DNA of 56,691 nt from Chloroflexota bacterium (GTDB taxonomy: Bacteria; Chloroflexota; Chloroflexia; Chloroflexales; Roseiflexaceae). The notes under the pieces are model-generated. The model was not told the DNA's origin and searched no databases. It saw only the letters and a list, made by a program, of their open reading frames with translations. Made by a program: the position numbers and the translations under genes. This document shows, in pieces, positions 1-7,894 of the stretch (its first letter is position 1; every line of letters begins with the position of its first letter). The DNA is taken from assembly GCA_013388755.1 (NCBI GenBank), contig JACAEQ010000122.1, positions 1-56,691 on the forward strand, read 5' to 3'.

Positions 1-63
1 ACGTCGGCCGCGCCCATCATTTTCGCGGGCGAGCCAGTCCATCAGCTGCCGCCGCGCCGCCAT
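1..63 (-). CDS. possible 5' end of a gene running off the window
   Basis: On the minus strand an open frame begins at an ATG at 61-63 and reads MAARRQLMDWLARENDGRG to the window edge. An in-frame stop lies about 45 bases upstream. Only 21 codons are visible, no family can be recognised and no well-spaced ribosome binding site is seen, so this is a weak call. Nothing else was recognised in bases 64-197. Confidence 0.2.
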   Translation of the reverse strand, partial: MAARRQLMDWLARENDGRGRR

Positions 64-197
64 CCTCCACCACGTGCCGGCGGGAGGCCACCACGTTCCG
101 GTGCTTCAGCCATGATCGGTTCCGCCCCAGCCATTCGTCTCGCCACGCCGCCCAACTACTGATTCTGCGGACTTACCGCGGTCTACCAGTAGACTGG

Positions 198-254
198 CGA
201 TCTATGCACAGATCGAAGATCGATCCATGCGTAGATCGCACAGGGCGATCTATG
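198..254. repeat. iteron-like imperfect direct repeats rich in GATC
   Basis: The motif CGATCTATG / CGATCCATG / CGATCTATG occurs at 198, 221 and 246, a spacing of 23 and 25 bases, with AGATCG in the gaps at 210 and 233. The block lies downstream of the minus-strand gene ending at 379, in the 1-378 gap that otherwise shows no convincing gene. It could be an operator array or a decayed repeat; no function can be assigned. Confidence 0.4.
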
Positions 255-378
255 GGTAGGCCGATGTACGTGTGGATAGTAGCGCAAATAGGGATAGGTG
301 TCAACCTTCAGCTTCACAATCCAGTCATCCAGCCTTTCAACGAGATCGTTAGTGCCACGCTGCCCGGGTCACCGCGTT

Positions 379-1188
379 CTACTGCTGCCTGCCCTCGATC
401 GCCTTGCGCAGCGCTGCCGCCAGCGGGTTGTCCTCGTCATCCTCGGTTACCTCGGTGGTATAGGCATATCGCTCCGCCACCTCCTGTTCCGCTCCATCTT
501 CCTCTTCCTCGTCGTCCTCGTCCCAGTCGAGGTGTAGATTCTCGGCGCCCGCCAGCGCAACAATGTCATCAACCGAAAAACGCAGCAGGCCCACAAGATC
601 CGGATCGGCCGGCAGCGCCTCGAGCGATGGAGCGAGACGCACCTGCGGTAGGTGCTCCAGGACGGCATCAAGGGTTGGCGGCGGTTCATCCGGCGCCGGG
701 CGATCGGGATTCTTTGCGATCCAGTCCGCACGTTGTGCGGCGGCATCGGCAGGGGTCAGGGGCATGCCGGTATCAACCAGCAGGATGGTTGTATGGACGC
801 GGGTAAACAACATACGCAGGATCGTCTGCGTGTCGCGCAACTGGTGTACCGCGCGGCGCAGACTGGTCGCCTTCATGCTTGCCTTGATTTCGAAGACATG
901 GATCGTTCTGGCATCAGGTAGCGATACTGCATCCAGTTCGCGGTATTTCGTGATCGCCTGGCGTCCACGATGTTCCAGGTATTCCACGATCCGGCGATCA
1001 GAGAGCGCCATATGCTGTGCCAGCCAGGTGCGCAGCGCAGCCTCTGCTTCCCCGCCGAACACGTCACGCGCGCGGGGCGGGCGTATCGCACGCTGATTGC
1101 TGCGGAGCAACTGCATCTGCTCGACATGGGCGCGGTACCGGCGGTCGCTCTCGTCAATCAGGCGCGGGCGGGAGAAGCGTGAAGTCAT
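379..1188 (-). CDS. hypothetical protein with PD-(D/E)XK-like motif and acidic C-terminus
   Basis: The ATG at 1188 is chosen over an upstream in-frame ATG because AAGGAG stands 8 bases before it (1197-1202). The 269-residue product has a charged N-terminal half, then a segment reading ELDAV, about ten residues, then FEIKAS, followed by helix-forming sequence. The spacing and the E-x-K pair resemble the core of PD-(D/E)XK nucleases, where an acidic residue and the (D/E)xK pair bind metal. The C-terminal quarter carries a run of Asp/Glu (DWDEDDEEEED). No full-length family is recognised; nuclease activity is inferred from the motif only. A MITE-like element begins two bases upstream of its ribosome binding site, so the native promoter may be displaced. 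Confidence 0.7.
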   Translation of the reverse strand: MTSRFSRPRLIDESDRRYRAHVEQMQLLRSNQRAIRPPRARDVFGGEAEAALRTWLAQHMALSDRRIVEYLEHRGRQAITKYRELDAVSLPDARTIHVFEIKASMKATSLRRAVHQLRDTQTILRMLFTRVHTTILLVDTGMPLTPADAAAQRADWIAKNPDRPAPDEPPPTLDAVLEHLPQVRLAPSLEALPADPDLVGLLRFSVDDIVALAGAENLHLDWDEDDEEEEDGAEQEVAERYAYTTEVTEDDEDNPLAAALRKAIEGRQQ

Positions 1189-1203
1189 GCTATGCTCTCC
1201 TTG

Positions 1204-1359
1204 GTGCCTATCCGAAGAACGGATGATCGGATGACATTGCGCGCGACACGCAGCCATCGACCGGCGCGAGCGGCGATTGCTTCAGCCACGCGTCGCGCTG
1301 CACGCTGCCGCTCGCGCTCCTCTCAATGACACAAGGCGGAGAGGTCTTCGGATAGGCAC
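1204..1359. mobile_element. MITE-like element, copy A (GAGCCTATCCGAA family)
   Basis: Perfect 15-bp inverted ends GTGCCTATCCGAAGA (1204-1218) and its complement (1345-1359) enclose 126 bases with the family core (ATGACATTGC near the left, CTCAATGACA near the right, GATTGCTTC in the middle), so the whole unit can fold back on itself. It has no coding capacity. It lies between the ribosome binding site of the minus-strand gene at 1188 and the aldo/keto reductase gene. Confidence 0.75.
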
Positions 1360-1429
1360 GTATACACGTGAACGACAGGACTGGCCAGACGCGCAGGAAC
1401 AGGCGCGAACCCTCCCTGCGCCGGCGTCT

Positions 1430-2401
1430 TTACCAGGCGTATGCTTCCGGCGCGGGGCCTCCCGGGCCGGGCCAGATCGCGTCCAGTTTCGCCAGGATGG
1501 CGTCGTCGAGGGTGATCTCAAGCGCGCGCAGGCTGCCGGTGAGTTGCTCCATGGTGCGCGGCCCGATGATCGGCGCGGTCACGACGGGTTGCTTGAGCAA
1601 CCAGGCAAGCGCCACATCGGCGGGATGTTCGCCAATCTCGCGGCATAACCCTTCGTACCCTTCGAGTTGCGCGCGGTGCTTTTCTATGCGCTCCTGCATG
1701 CGCGCGTCTGCGCGGCGACCTTCGGCCACCTTCTGCAATACGCCGCCGAGCAAACCGCCACCGAGCGGGCTCCAGGGAATGATGCCCAGGCCATAGCTCT
1801 GGCATGCCGGAATGACCTCCAGTTCGATCATGCGGGCATTGAGGTTGTACAGACTTTGCTCGGAGACCAGACCCATGAAGTTGCGCCGCTGCGCCGCTTC
1901 ATTCGCCTGTGCAATGTGCCAGCCGGCGAAGTTGCTGCTGCCAACATACAGTACCTTGCCTTCGCGCACCAGTTGTTCCATCGCCTGCCAGATCTCTTCC
2001 CAGGGCGTCTTCCGATCGATATGGTGCATCTGGTACAGGTCGATATAGTCCGTCTGCATGCGGCGCAGGCTGGCTTCACAGGCGCGCTTGATATGCAACG
2101 CCGAAAGACGCGACTCGTTCGGCCAGTCACCCATCTTGCCATAGACCTTGGTGGCAATCACCACCTTTTCGCGCCGGCCACCACCCTGCGCGAACCAGCG
2201 CCCGATGATCTGCTCCGTTACCCCTTCGCCTGTTTTCCAGCCGTAGACATTCGCCGTATCGAAGAAATTAATGCCCAGTTCCAACGCTTTGTCCATAATG
2301 GCGAAGCTGTCGGCCTCGCTCGTCAACGGCCCGAAATTCATCGTGCCGAGGCAGAGACGGCTCACCTGGAGGCCAGTGCGTCCCAGTTGCGTGTACTGCA
2401 T
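1430..2401 (-). CDS. aldo/keto reductase
   Basis: A 323-residue NAD(P)H-dependent oxidoreductase of the aldo/keto reductase superfamily, full length for the YghZ/YajO-like group. The opening MQYTQLGRTGLQVSRLCLG is the usual first strand of the TIM barrel. The catalytic tetrad is visible: D48 and Y53 in FFDTANVYG, K85 in VIATKVYG, H126 in LYQMHH. The C-terminal cofactor-binding part includes IIGPRTMEQL. The start ATG is preceded by AAGGAG. The gene stands alone between two MITE-family copies. A TACAAT box at 2467-2472 on the minus strand could be its -10 element, but no good -35 was found. The substrate cannot be told from sequence. Confidence 0.93.
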   Translation of the reverse strand: MQYTQLGRTGLQVSRLCLGTMNFGPLTSEADSFAIMDKALELGINFFDTANVYGWKTGEGVTEQIIGRWFAQGGGRREKVVIATKVYGKMGDWPNESRLSALHIKRACEASLRRMQTDYIDLYQMHHIDRKTPWEEIWQAMEQLVREGKVLYVGSSNFAGWHIAQANEAAQRRNFMGLVSEQSLYNLNARMIELEVIPACQSYGLGIIPWSPLGGGLLGGVLQKVAEGRRADARMQERIEKHRAQLEGYEGLCREIGEHPADVALAWLLKQPVVTAPIIGPRTMEQLTGSLRALEITLDDAILAKLDAIWPGPGGPAPEAYAW

Positions 2402-2493
2402 GGTTCTTCTCCTTGCGGCTGCGCTGCGACTCTGCCGCGCGCCGCGGCTGGGCGTGGAACAGGGCTATTGTACCACTCATTGCTGCCAGAGAA

Positions 2494-2580
2494 GATTGCT
2501 TCAGCCACGCATCGCGCGCTGCAGGCGGTCGCTCGCGCTCCGCGCAATGACAGGAGGTGGAGAGGTTTTCGAATAGGCAC
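2494..2580. mobile_element. truncated MITE-like element, copy B
   Basis: This matches the right half of copy A: GATTGCTTCAGCCACGC, then GCTCGCGCTC, CAATGACA and the right end GTTTTCGAATAGGCAC. The left terminal repeat is missing, so it is a 5'-truncated member of the family, lying upstream of the prs gene. Confidence 0.65.
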
Positions 2581-2664
2581 TTACCCGCCGGCGTGCATTT
2601 GACAGCACGCCGCGCTTATGGTTCCATGAGCGCCCGGTCGGCAATCGACGCGCCAGGAGATCGT

Positions 2665-3648
2665 ATGAGCAGCCGCTTCGACGAGCTTCGCATCTTTTCC
2701 GGCAACGGCAACCCGTCGCTGGCCCAGGCTATCTGCGCTCGTCTTGGCGTGCGCCTGGGTGATGTCACGGTCACGCAATATGAAAATGAGAACATCTTCG
2801 TTCGCCTGAATGAGAGCGTGCGTGAGAAGGACGTTTTCGTCATCCAGTCGCTGGCGTCACCATTGAGTGACCGTATCCTTGAACTACTCATTATGCTCGA
2901 CGCCTGCCGGCGCGCGTCTGCCGGGCGGGTGACCGCCGTGGTGCCGTTTTACGCCTATGCGCGCAGCGACAAACGCGATCAGCCGCGTGTGCCGATCACG
3001 GCACGCCTGCTGGCGGATATGATCCAGGTCGCCGGGGCGCAACAACTGGTGACGCTCGACCTGCATGCCGGCCAGATCCAGGGGTTCTTCAGCATTCCGG
3101 TCGACGAACTGAGCACGATGTCCCTGCTCGTGCGCCACTTTATCGACCGTGGCTGGGATGATATCGTGGTTGTCTCGCCCGACATGGGGTTTGCCAAGCG
3201 GGCTCGCAACTTCGCCGAGCAACTCGGCGCCCCACTCGCAATCGTTGAAAAACGCCACGTGACGCGTCTCGGCCTGGCCGGTGAGTCCGAGAGCGATGCG
3301 TTGTCACTGATCGGTGATGTGAGCGGGCGGCGCTGCATCCTGGTGGACGACGAGGTTAACACCGGTGCGTCACTCCTGAAAGCGGCCGAACTGCTCGAGC
3401 ACAGTGGAGCGCGCGAGATCTACGCAGCGGTCGTGCACCCGGTGCTTGGCGACGATGCGGCTGAACATCTGCGTCTGAGCCCGATCCGCGAACTCGTAAC
3501 CACCGATACGCTGCCGGTACCCGCCGAGAAGACCTGGCCCGGTCTCCGTGTTCTGACGGTCGCGCCGCTGCTGGCGGAGGTCATTCAGCGCATTCACAGC
3601 GGGGTATCGGTGCATACGATCTTCAGCCCGCGCCCGGTGCGGCGGTAG
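2665..3648 (+). CDS. prs: ribose-phosphate pyrophosphokinase (PRPP synthetase)
   Basis: Makes phosphoribosyl pyrophosphate from ribose 5-phosphate and ATP for purine, pyrimidine, His and Trp synthesis. The ATG at 2665 (MSSRFDELRIFSG) is preferred because AGGAG stands at 2655-2659; an open frame continues upstream without a binding site. The 327-residue product shows the family landmarks: FSGNGNPSLAQ at the N-terminus, a YARSDKRDQPR ATP loop, DLHAGQIQGFF, VVSPDMGFAKRA and the PRPP loop VDDEVNTGAS. That last loop is usually DDMIDTGGT; the E-V-N variant keeps the key DD and TG. A TTGACA hexamer at 2599-2604 may be its -35, with only a weak -10. The HTH gene starts 14 bases after the stop. Confidence 0.92.
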   Translation: MSSRFDELRIFSGNGNPSLAQAICARLGVRLGDVTVTQYENENIFVRLNESVREKDVFVIQSLASPLSDRILELLIMLDACRRASAGRVTAVVPFYAYARSDKRDQPRVPITARLLADMIQVAGAQQLVTLDLHAGQIQGFFSIPVDELSTMSLLVRHFIDRGWDDIVVVSPDMGFAKRARNFAEQLGAPLAIVEKRHVTRLGLAGESESDALSLIGDVSGRRCILVDDEVNTGASLLKAAELLEHSGAREIYAAVVHPVLGDDAAEHLRLSPIRELVTTDTLPVPAEKTWPGLRVLTVAPLLAEVIQRIHSGVSVHTIFSPRPVRR

Positions 3649-3662
3649 ATTTTCAGTGCACG

Positions 3663-5270
3663 ATGACGGACGGTATCACGCATATGTCGGATCCTGATCT
3701 TCCTCGCCTCTCCAGCACCGATCTGGCCGAACGCCTCGGCAACGACGAGGTGGCACTCCGCCGCTATCGTATGCTGGCGGCGCTGTTACGCGAAGGTCGC
3801 GCGCCTGGTGAGGTCGCACGCACGTTCGGTGTCAGTCGCGAGAGCCTGCGCCGGCTGCGCGAGGCATTCCGGCGCGGCGGCCTGGCGGCGCTCAAGAGCC
3901 GTAAGCGCGGCGGTGGCCATATCGCGCGCGGTAGCCCCCTGGCACGTGCCCTGCACCACGAGCTTGCTGCTGACCCGGGAGTATCGGCCAGCACCCTGTG
4001 GCATCGCGTGCAGGCACGACTCCATGCCGAAGGCATTGCCGACGTTCCACGCAGTACGTTCTACCGGCTGCTCGCGCGAATGCGTGATGAGGAGAGTGCA
4101 ACAGGAGCAAGCAGCGCCACCATGCGTCTGCTGCGCGAGGCGCTTGGCGCGTTGCCCGAGGAGCCGCCGCTGACCCTGGGACGCGGCGACCTGGCGAAGC
4201 TGCTCCTGGCCGAGGAGACTGATGTGGCGCAGCGCGGTCGCCGCTTGCAGACGGCACTGCGTTCGGCCATTGAGCAGTTGCGGCCCTCTGATGATGCCGG
4301 GCCGGTGCTCAACGATCCGCGCTGGCGACACTACCTGATCATCGCCGGTGAGTATGAGGCAGGTGAACCGCGCGCTGATCTTCAGGATGCGCTGGCGTTA
4401 AGTGCCAGCACCTACAGCCGGGCTAAACGTGAGGCGCTTGAGCGACTCGTCGCGCTCCTGCCCACAGCAATTGACGCATTGCCGCCACCGGCGCCACCCT
4501 CCCATCTCTATGCCCCGCCATCGGTTGTTCCGCCCGGCTACGAGGCTGAACTGGACCTGTATGCTTCATCGCTGCGGCGAGATGGCCTGGCGTTGATCTG
4601 GGGCGACCCTGGCGCCACCCTTGACCTGGCGACCGCGCTTGCCGCCCATTTGCAGAGCCGTGGCCAGAAAGTGATCTGGCACGCCGCCGCCGCGCCCGAT
4701 ACCGAGCCGCGTCCCGGCTTGCGCCTGCTCCAGACCCTCGCCGCTGCGCTCGCCGCCGAGGGGGACCACGAGTTGTGGGGTGATCTCGCGGCACCAGATG
4801 CCAGGCCGCTCGTCTGGCACCTTGACCTGCTGGCGAATACCATCGCCGGTCGCCGCTGGGCCGTGGTCGTGGCCAACACCCACTGGCTGACCGACAGCGA
4901 CGCGATGCAGGCGCTTGATGTGCTGGCGACGGCCTGTGAGCAGCGCGAGATCCGGCTGGCCCTGGCCGGGCGCAGTCTGCCCGCCTGGGCCAGTGCCGAA
5001 CGCTGGCCGCCACTGCCAGGTTCGGCAGATCAGGCGGCCTTGCAGGAGTTTCTACTACGCCTGGCGCGCCGCCCGCTCTCGGTGCGCTACCCGGCGCCGG
5101 CGGACATCGTGCGCGATCGTGTGGCACAGTTGCTGGATGCCGTGCCGGTTGATCTGGCGCTCGCACTGGCGCCTGACGAACGTGACCGGCTGATCGAGAC
5201 TCTCACGCCGGTGGAACGGTTGATCGCCGCGCTCCGCGGCGGTGCCGTCGATCCGCGTGCAGGATCGTGA
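3663..5270 (+). CDS. HTH protein with degenerate STAND-like NTPase domain
   Basis: A 535-residue protein of unclear function. Residues about 33-80 form a transposase-type helix-turn-helix (GEVARTFGVSRESLRRLREA), followed by a second helical segment (ADVPRSTFYRLLARMRDE). Residues about 215-265 look like another winged-helix unit (ALALSASTYSRAKREALERL). After a proline-rich linker, residues about 285-490 resemble a P-loop NTPase fold, but the Walker A position reads IWGDPGATLDL, without the GK[ST], and a Walker B-like strand reads WAVVVANTHW. ATP hydrolysis is therefore doubtful. The start may also be the ATG at 3684; neither has a clear binding site. It follows prs by 14 bases, so the two may be cotranscribed. 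Confidence 0.7.
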   Translation: MTDGITHMSDPDLPRLSSTDLAERLGNDEVALRRYRMLAALLREGRAPGEVARTFGVSRESLRRLREAFRRGGLAALKSRKRGGGHIARGSPLARALHHELAADPGVSASTLWHRVQARLHAEGIADVPRSTFYRLLARMRDEESATGASSATMRLLREALGALPEEPPLTLGRGDLAKLLLAEETDVAQRGRRLQTALRSAIEQLRPSDDAGPVLNDPRWRHYLIIAGEYEAGEPRADLQDALALSASTYSRAKREALERLVALLPTAIDALPPPAPPSHLYAPPSVVPPGYEAELDLYASSLRRDGLALIWGDPGATLDLATALAAHLQSRGQKVIWHAAAAPDTEPRPGLRLLQTLAAALAAEGDHELWGDLAAPDARPLVWHLDLLANTIAGRRWAVVVANTHWLTDSDAMQALDVLATACEQREIRLALAGRSLPAWASAERWPPLPGSADQAALQEFLLRLARRPLSVRYPAPADIVRDRVAQLLDAVPVDLALALAPDERDRLIETLTPVERLIAALRGGAVDPRAGS

Positions 5271-5300
5271 TCCAGGCGGTTACGGCTGCCCGCCCGCATC

Positions 5301-5378
5301 CATCCCCCGCACCGCGACCGGCGCAGCGTGCCCCCGCGCCATCCCGCGCACCGCGACCGGCGCAGCGTGCCCCCGCGC
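5301..5378. repeat. two-copy 39-bp tandem repeat
   Basis: Bases 5301-5339 and 5340-5378 are copies of one 39-bp unit (CATCCC[C/G]CGCACCGCGACC and onward) differing at one position. The array fills the gap between two convergent genes: the HTH gene ending at 5270 and pheT ending at 5381. Confidence 0.9.
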
Positions 5379-5380
5379 CC

Positions 5381-7882
5381 TTACGAGCGGATCATTGCGC
5401 CAATATCATGCTCCAGGCCACGCACAATCTTCTGGCGGATCTTCGCAATATCGGCATCATTCAGCGTGCGATCCGGCGCGCGAAATGCCAGCCGGTAGGT
5501 CAGGCTGCGCCGGCCCGGGCCAGATTGTTCGCCCTCGTAGATGTCGAACAGCGTCAGCGTCTCGAGTTGCGCGCCGGCATATTTGCGAATCGTTGTAACG
5601 ACCTGCTCGGCAGGAACATCGCGTGCGACTACCAGTGACAGATCCTGTGTCATCGCCGGGTAGCGCGAGATCGGGCGGTAGCGTACTGGCACCACCAGAT
5701 CGCAGAGCGCCTCCAGGTCGAATTCGGCGGCCATGGCACGCGGCGTCGTAATCTCCAGTCGCTCGCACACGTCAGGATGGAGCTCACCCATCACACCGAG
5801 CTGGCGCCCGTTGTGATCAAGCCGTGCAGCGCGACCGGGATGGAAGCGTGGATCATCCCTCAACGTACCATAGCGCACGCCAGGGATATTGAGCCGCGCC
5901 AGCAAGGTCTCGACCACTCCTTTCAGATCGAAGAAATCCATGATGCTATTGTCCGGCGCATGCCACGAGCGATCCGAACGCCGCCCGGCCATTGCCAGCG
6001 CCAGTCGTCGCGGCTCCTCCGGGCGCGGTTCCTCACCACCGGGCGCGCGCTTCAGGTAGACGCGCCCGATCTCGAACAGCATGACACGCTCACGCTCGTG
6101 CAGATTCTGTGCCAGCGCCTCCAGCAAAGTCGGCAGCAGCGACCGGCGCAGATATTCCCGCTCGCTCGAAAGCGGGTTGGCAAGCCGGAGATATGCCACA
6201 GTGTCGGCATCTCGTGGGTTGACTTTCGCCACTGCCGGCATGCTGGTCAGCGAGTAGGTGATTGCCTCATCGAGCCCCGCGCCGGTCAGCAGATCGCGCG
6301 TGCGCAGCTCAAACTCCAGCGATGGATTGTCACGCTGCGCCGGCAACACGTCGGCCATCATGGTCAGGGGAATACGATCGTAGCCATACATACGCGCCAC
6401 TTCTTCGCACAGGTCGGCCAGAACCGTAATGTCGCGCCGCGAACTCGGTGCCACGACCCGCACCGGCTGATCATCGCCGGCCACTTCGCAGCTCAAGCCG
6501 AGCGGCCGCAGCAACCCGGCGATCTCGCCGGCACTCAACGAGATGCCGACAATGCGGCGCACCTCGCCCGGTGGCAGATCGAGTGTGATGAGCTGCCACG
6601 GGCGCGGGTAATTGTCAATCATTCCTCGAGCGACCGTGCCGCCGGCAAACCGCTGGAGCAATGAAAGGGCGCGCCGTTGCACCAGCGGCGGCAATTCATA
6701 ATCTACGCCGCGCTCGAACCGTTTCGACGCCTCGGAACGCGCACGCAACGCCGTACCCATGCGCCGGATGATGGCTGGCTCCCATACCGCTGCCTCAAGC
6801 AGCACACGCGTCGTCGCCGCACCAACTTCGCTGGAGGCGCCCCCCATGACGCCTGCCAGACTCAACGGCCCCTGCGGGTCGCAGACCAGCAGCGGCAGCG
6901 TCCCGCCACCAACCGACGCGTCGAGGTCGTGCTCCTTGCCGTCCAGGGTCGTCAGGCGCTCACCCGGGCGCGCCAGGCGAACTACAAGGTGCTGATCAAC
7001 CACGCGATCGGCGTCGAACATATGGTTCGGGCCGCCAAGTTCGAGCATGACATAGTTGCTGATGTCCACAATATTGTTGATCGGGCGCATGCCGGCCATG
7101 GTCAGCCGTCGCTGCATCCAGAGCGGCGACGGGCCAATCGTGACCCCTTCGATGAGGGTCGCGGTAAAACGCGGGCAGAGATCGGGGACCTCGATCGTGA
7201 CCTGTACGCGGCCTTCGATCACCGCGCCGTCTTCGACCAGGGTCATATCGGGCAGGCGCAGCGGAGCGCCGGTGAGTGCGGCAACCTCGCGTGCCACACC
7301 CAGGATCGACAGGCAGCGCGCCATGTTCGGCAACACCTCAAACTTCAGCACCATGTCGCCGAGGTAGTCGCATAGCGGCGTACCGGCAGGCGCGTCATCC
7401 GGTAGAATGAGAATGCCTTCGTGTTCGTCGGAGAGCCCCAGTTCCTTCTCCGAGCACAACATCGCATCCGACATGACACCACGCACCGGACGCCCCTTGA
7501 GTCGCATCCTGACCCATCCGTCGGCGTGGCCATCATACAATTCGGCACCTTCGCGGGCGAATACTCCTTTGAGCGGGTGCGCCAGCCGGCCCTGATCCTT
7601 GTAGGGAAACAGATTTGGCGCGCCGGTGACAACGGTATGCGGTGTACCTGCGCCGTAATCAACATCGGCCAGTACCAGTCGGTCGGCATTGGGGTGGCGG
7701 CGTACTTCCAGGATGGTGCCGACGATGACTTTGTCCGGTTCCCACGGTAGATCGGCGCCGGCCACACCAATACGCTCGATACCTTCGCATTCCAGGCCGG
7801 CGCGGGTCAGCTTTTCGGCCAGTTCCTCCACAGGAAGGGTGATATCAACAAACTCCTTGAGCCATGAGAGTGGTACACGCAT
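5381..7882 (-). CDS. pheT: phenylalanyl-tRNA synthetase beta subunit
   Basis: The large subunit of the alpha2-beta2 enzyme that charges tRNA-Phe. The 833 residues match the long bacterial form. From the N-terminus: the start MRVPLSWLKEFVD, the EMAP-like tRNA-binding domain (EVRRHPNADRLVLADVDYG), the B3/B4 editing domain, the B5 domain (PPGEVRRIVGI), the catalytic-like core (GYDRIPLTM, RRSLLPTLLEAL, FEIGRVYL), and the C-terminal anticodon-binding FDX-ACB domain (SRYPAMTQDLSLVV). It lies 12 bases after a membrane protein gene that separates it from pheS, an unusual arrangement; all three are probably read from the T-box-controlled pheS leader. Confidence 0.97.
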   Translation of the reverse strand: MRVPLSWLKEFVDITLPVEELAEKLTRAGLECEGIERIGVAGADLPWEPDKVIVGTILEVRRHPNADRLVLADVDYGAGTPHTVVTGAPNLFPYKDQGRLAHPLKGVFAREGAELYDGHADGWVRMRLKGRPVRGVMSDAMLCSEKELGLSDEHEGILILPDDAPAGTPLCDYLGDMVLKFEVLPNMARCLSILGVAREVAALTGAPLRLPDMTLVEDGAVIEGRVQVTIEVPDLCPRFTATLIEGVTIGPSPLWMQRRLTMAGMRPINNIVDISNYVMLELGGPNHMFDADRVVDQHLVVRLARPGERLTTLDGKEHDLDASVGGGTLPLLVCDPQGPLSLAGVMGGASSEVGAATTRVLLEAAVWEPAIIRRMGTALRARSEASKRFERGVDYELPPLVQRRALSLLQRFAGGTVARGMIDNYPRPWQLITLDLPPGEVRRIVGISLSAGEIAGLLRPLGLSCEVAGDDQPVRVVAPSSRRDITVLADLCEEVARMYGYDRIPLTMMADVLPAQRDNPSLEFELRTRDLLTGAGLDEAITYSLTSMPAVAKVNPRDADTVAYLRLANPLSSEREYLRRSLLPTLLEALAQNLHERERVMLFEIGRVYLKRAPGGEEPRPEEPRRLALAMAGRRSDRSWHAPDNSIMDFFDLKGVVETLLARLNIPGVRYGTLRDDPRFHPGRAARLDHNGRQLGVMGELHPDVCERLEITTPRAMAAEFDLEALCDLVVPVRYRPISRYPAMTQDLSLVVARDVPAEQVVTTIRKYAGAQLETLTLFDIYEGEQSGPGRRSLTYRLAFRAPDRTLNDADIAKIRQKIVRGLEHDIGAMIRS

Positions 7883-7894
7883 ACATGATCTCCG

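Noticed and set aside
204-806. Plus-strand open frame of 200 codons over the first gene
   Set aside because: It is antisense to the minus-strand gene with a proper ribosome binding site, is proline/arginine rich and matches no family; a shadow frame of GC-rich DNA.
5301-5378. CRISPR-like array
   Set aside because: Only two directly adjacent copies with no spacers; it is a simple tandem duplication. No cas genes occur in the window.
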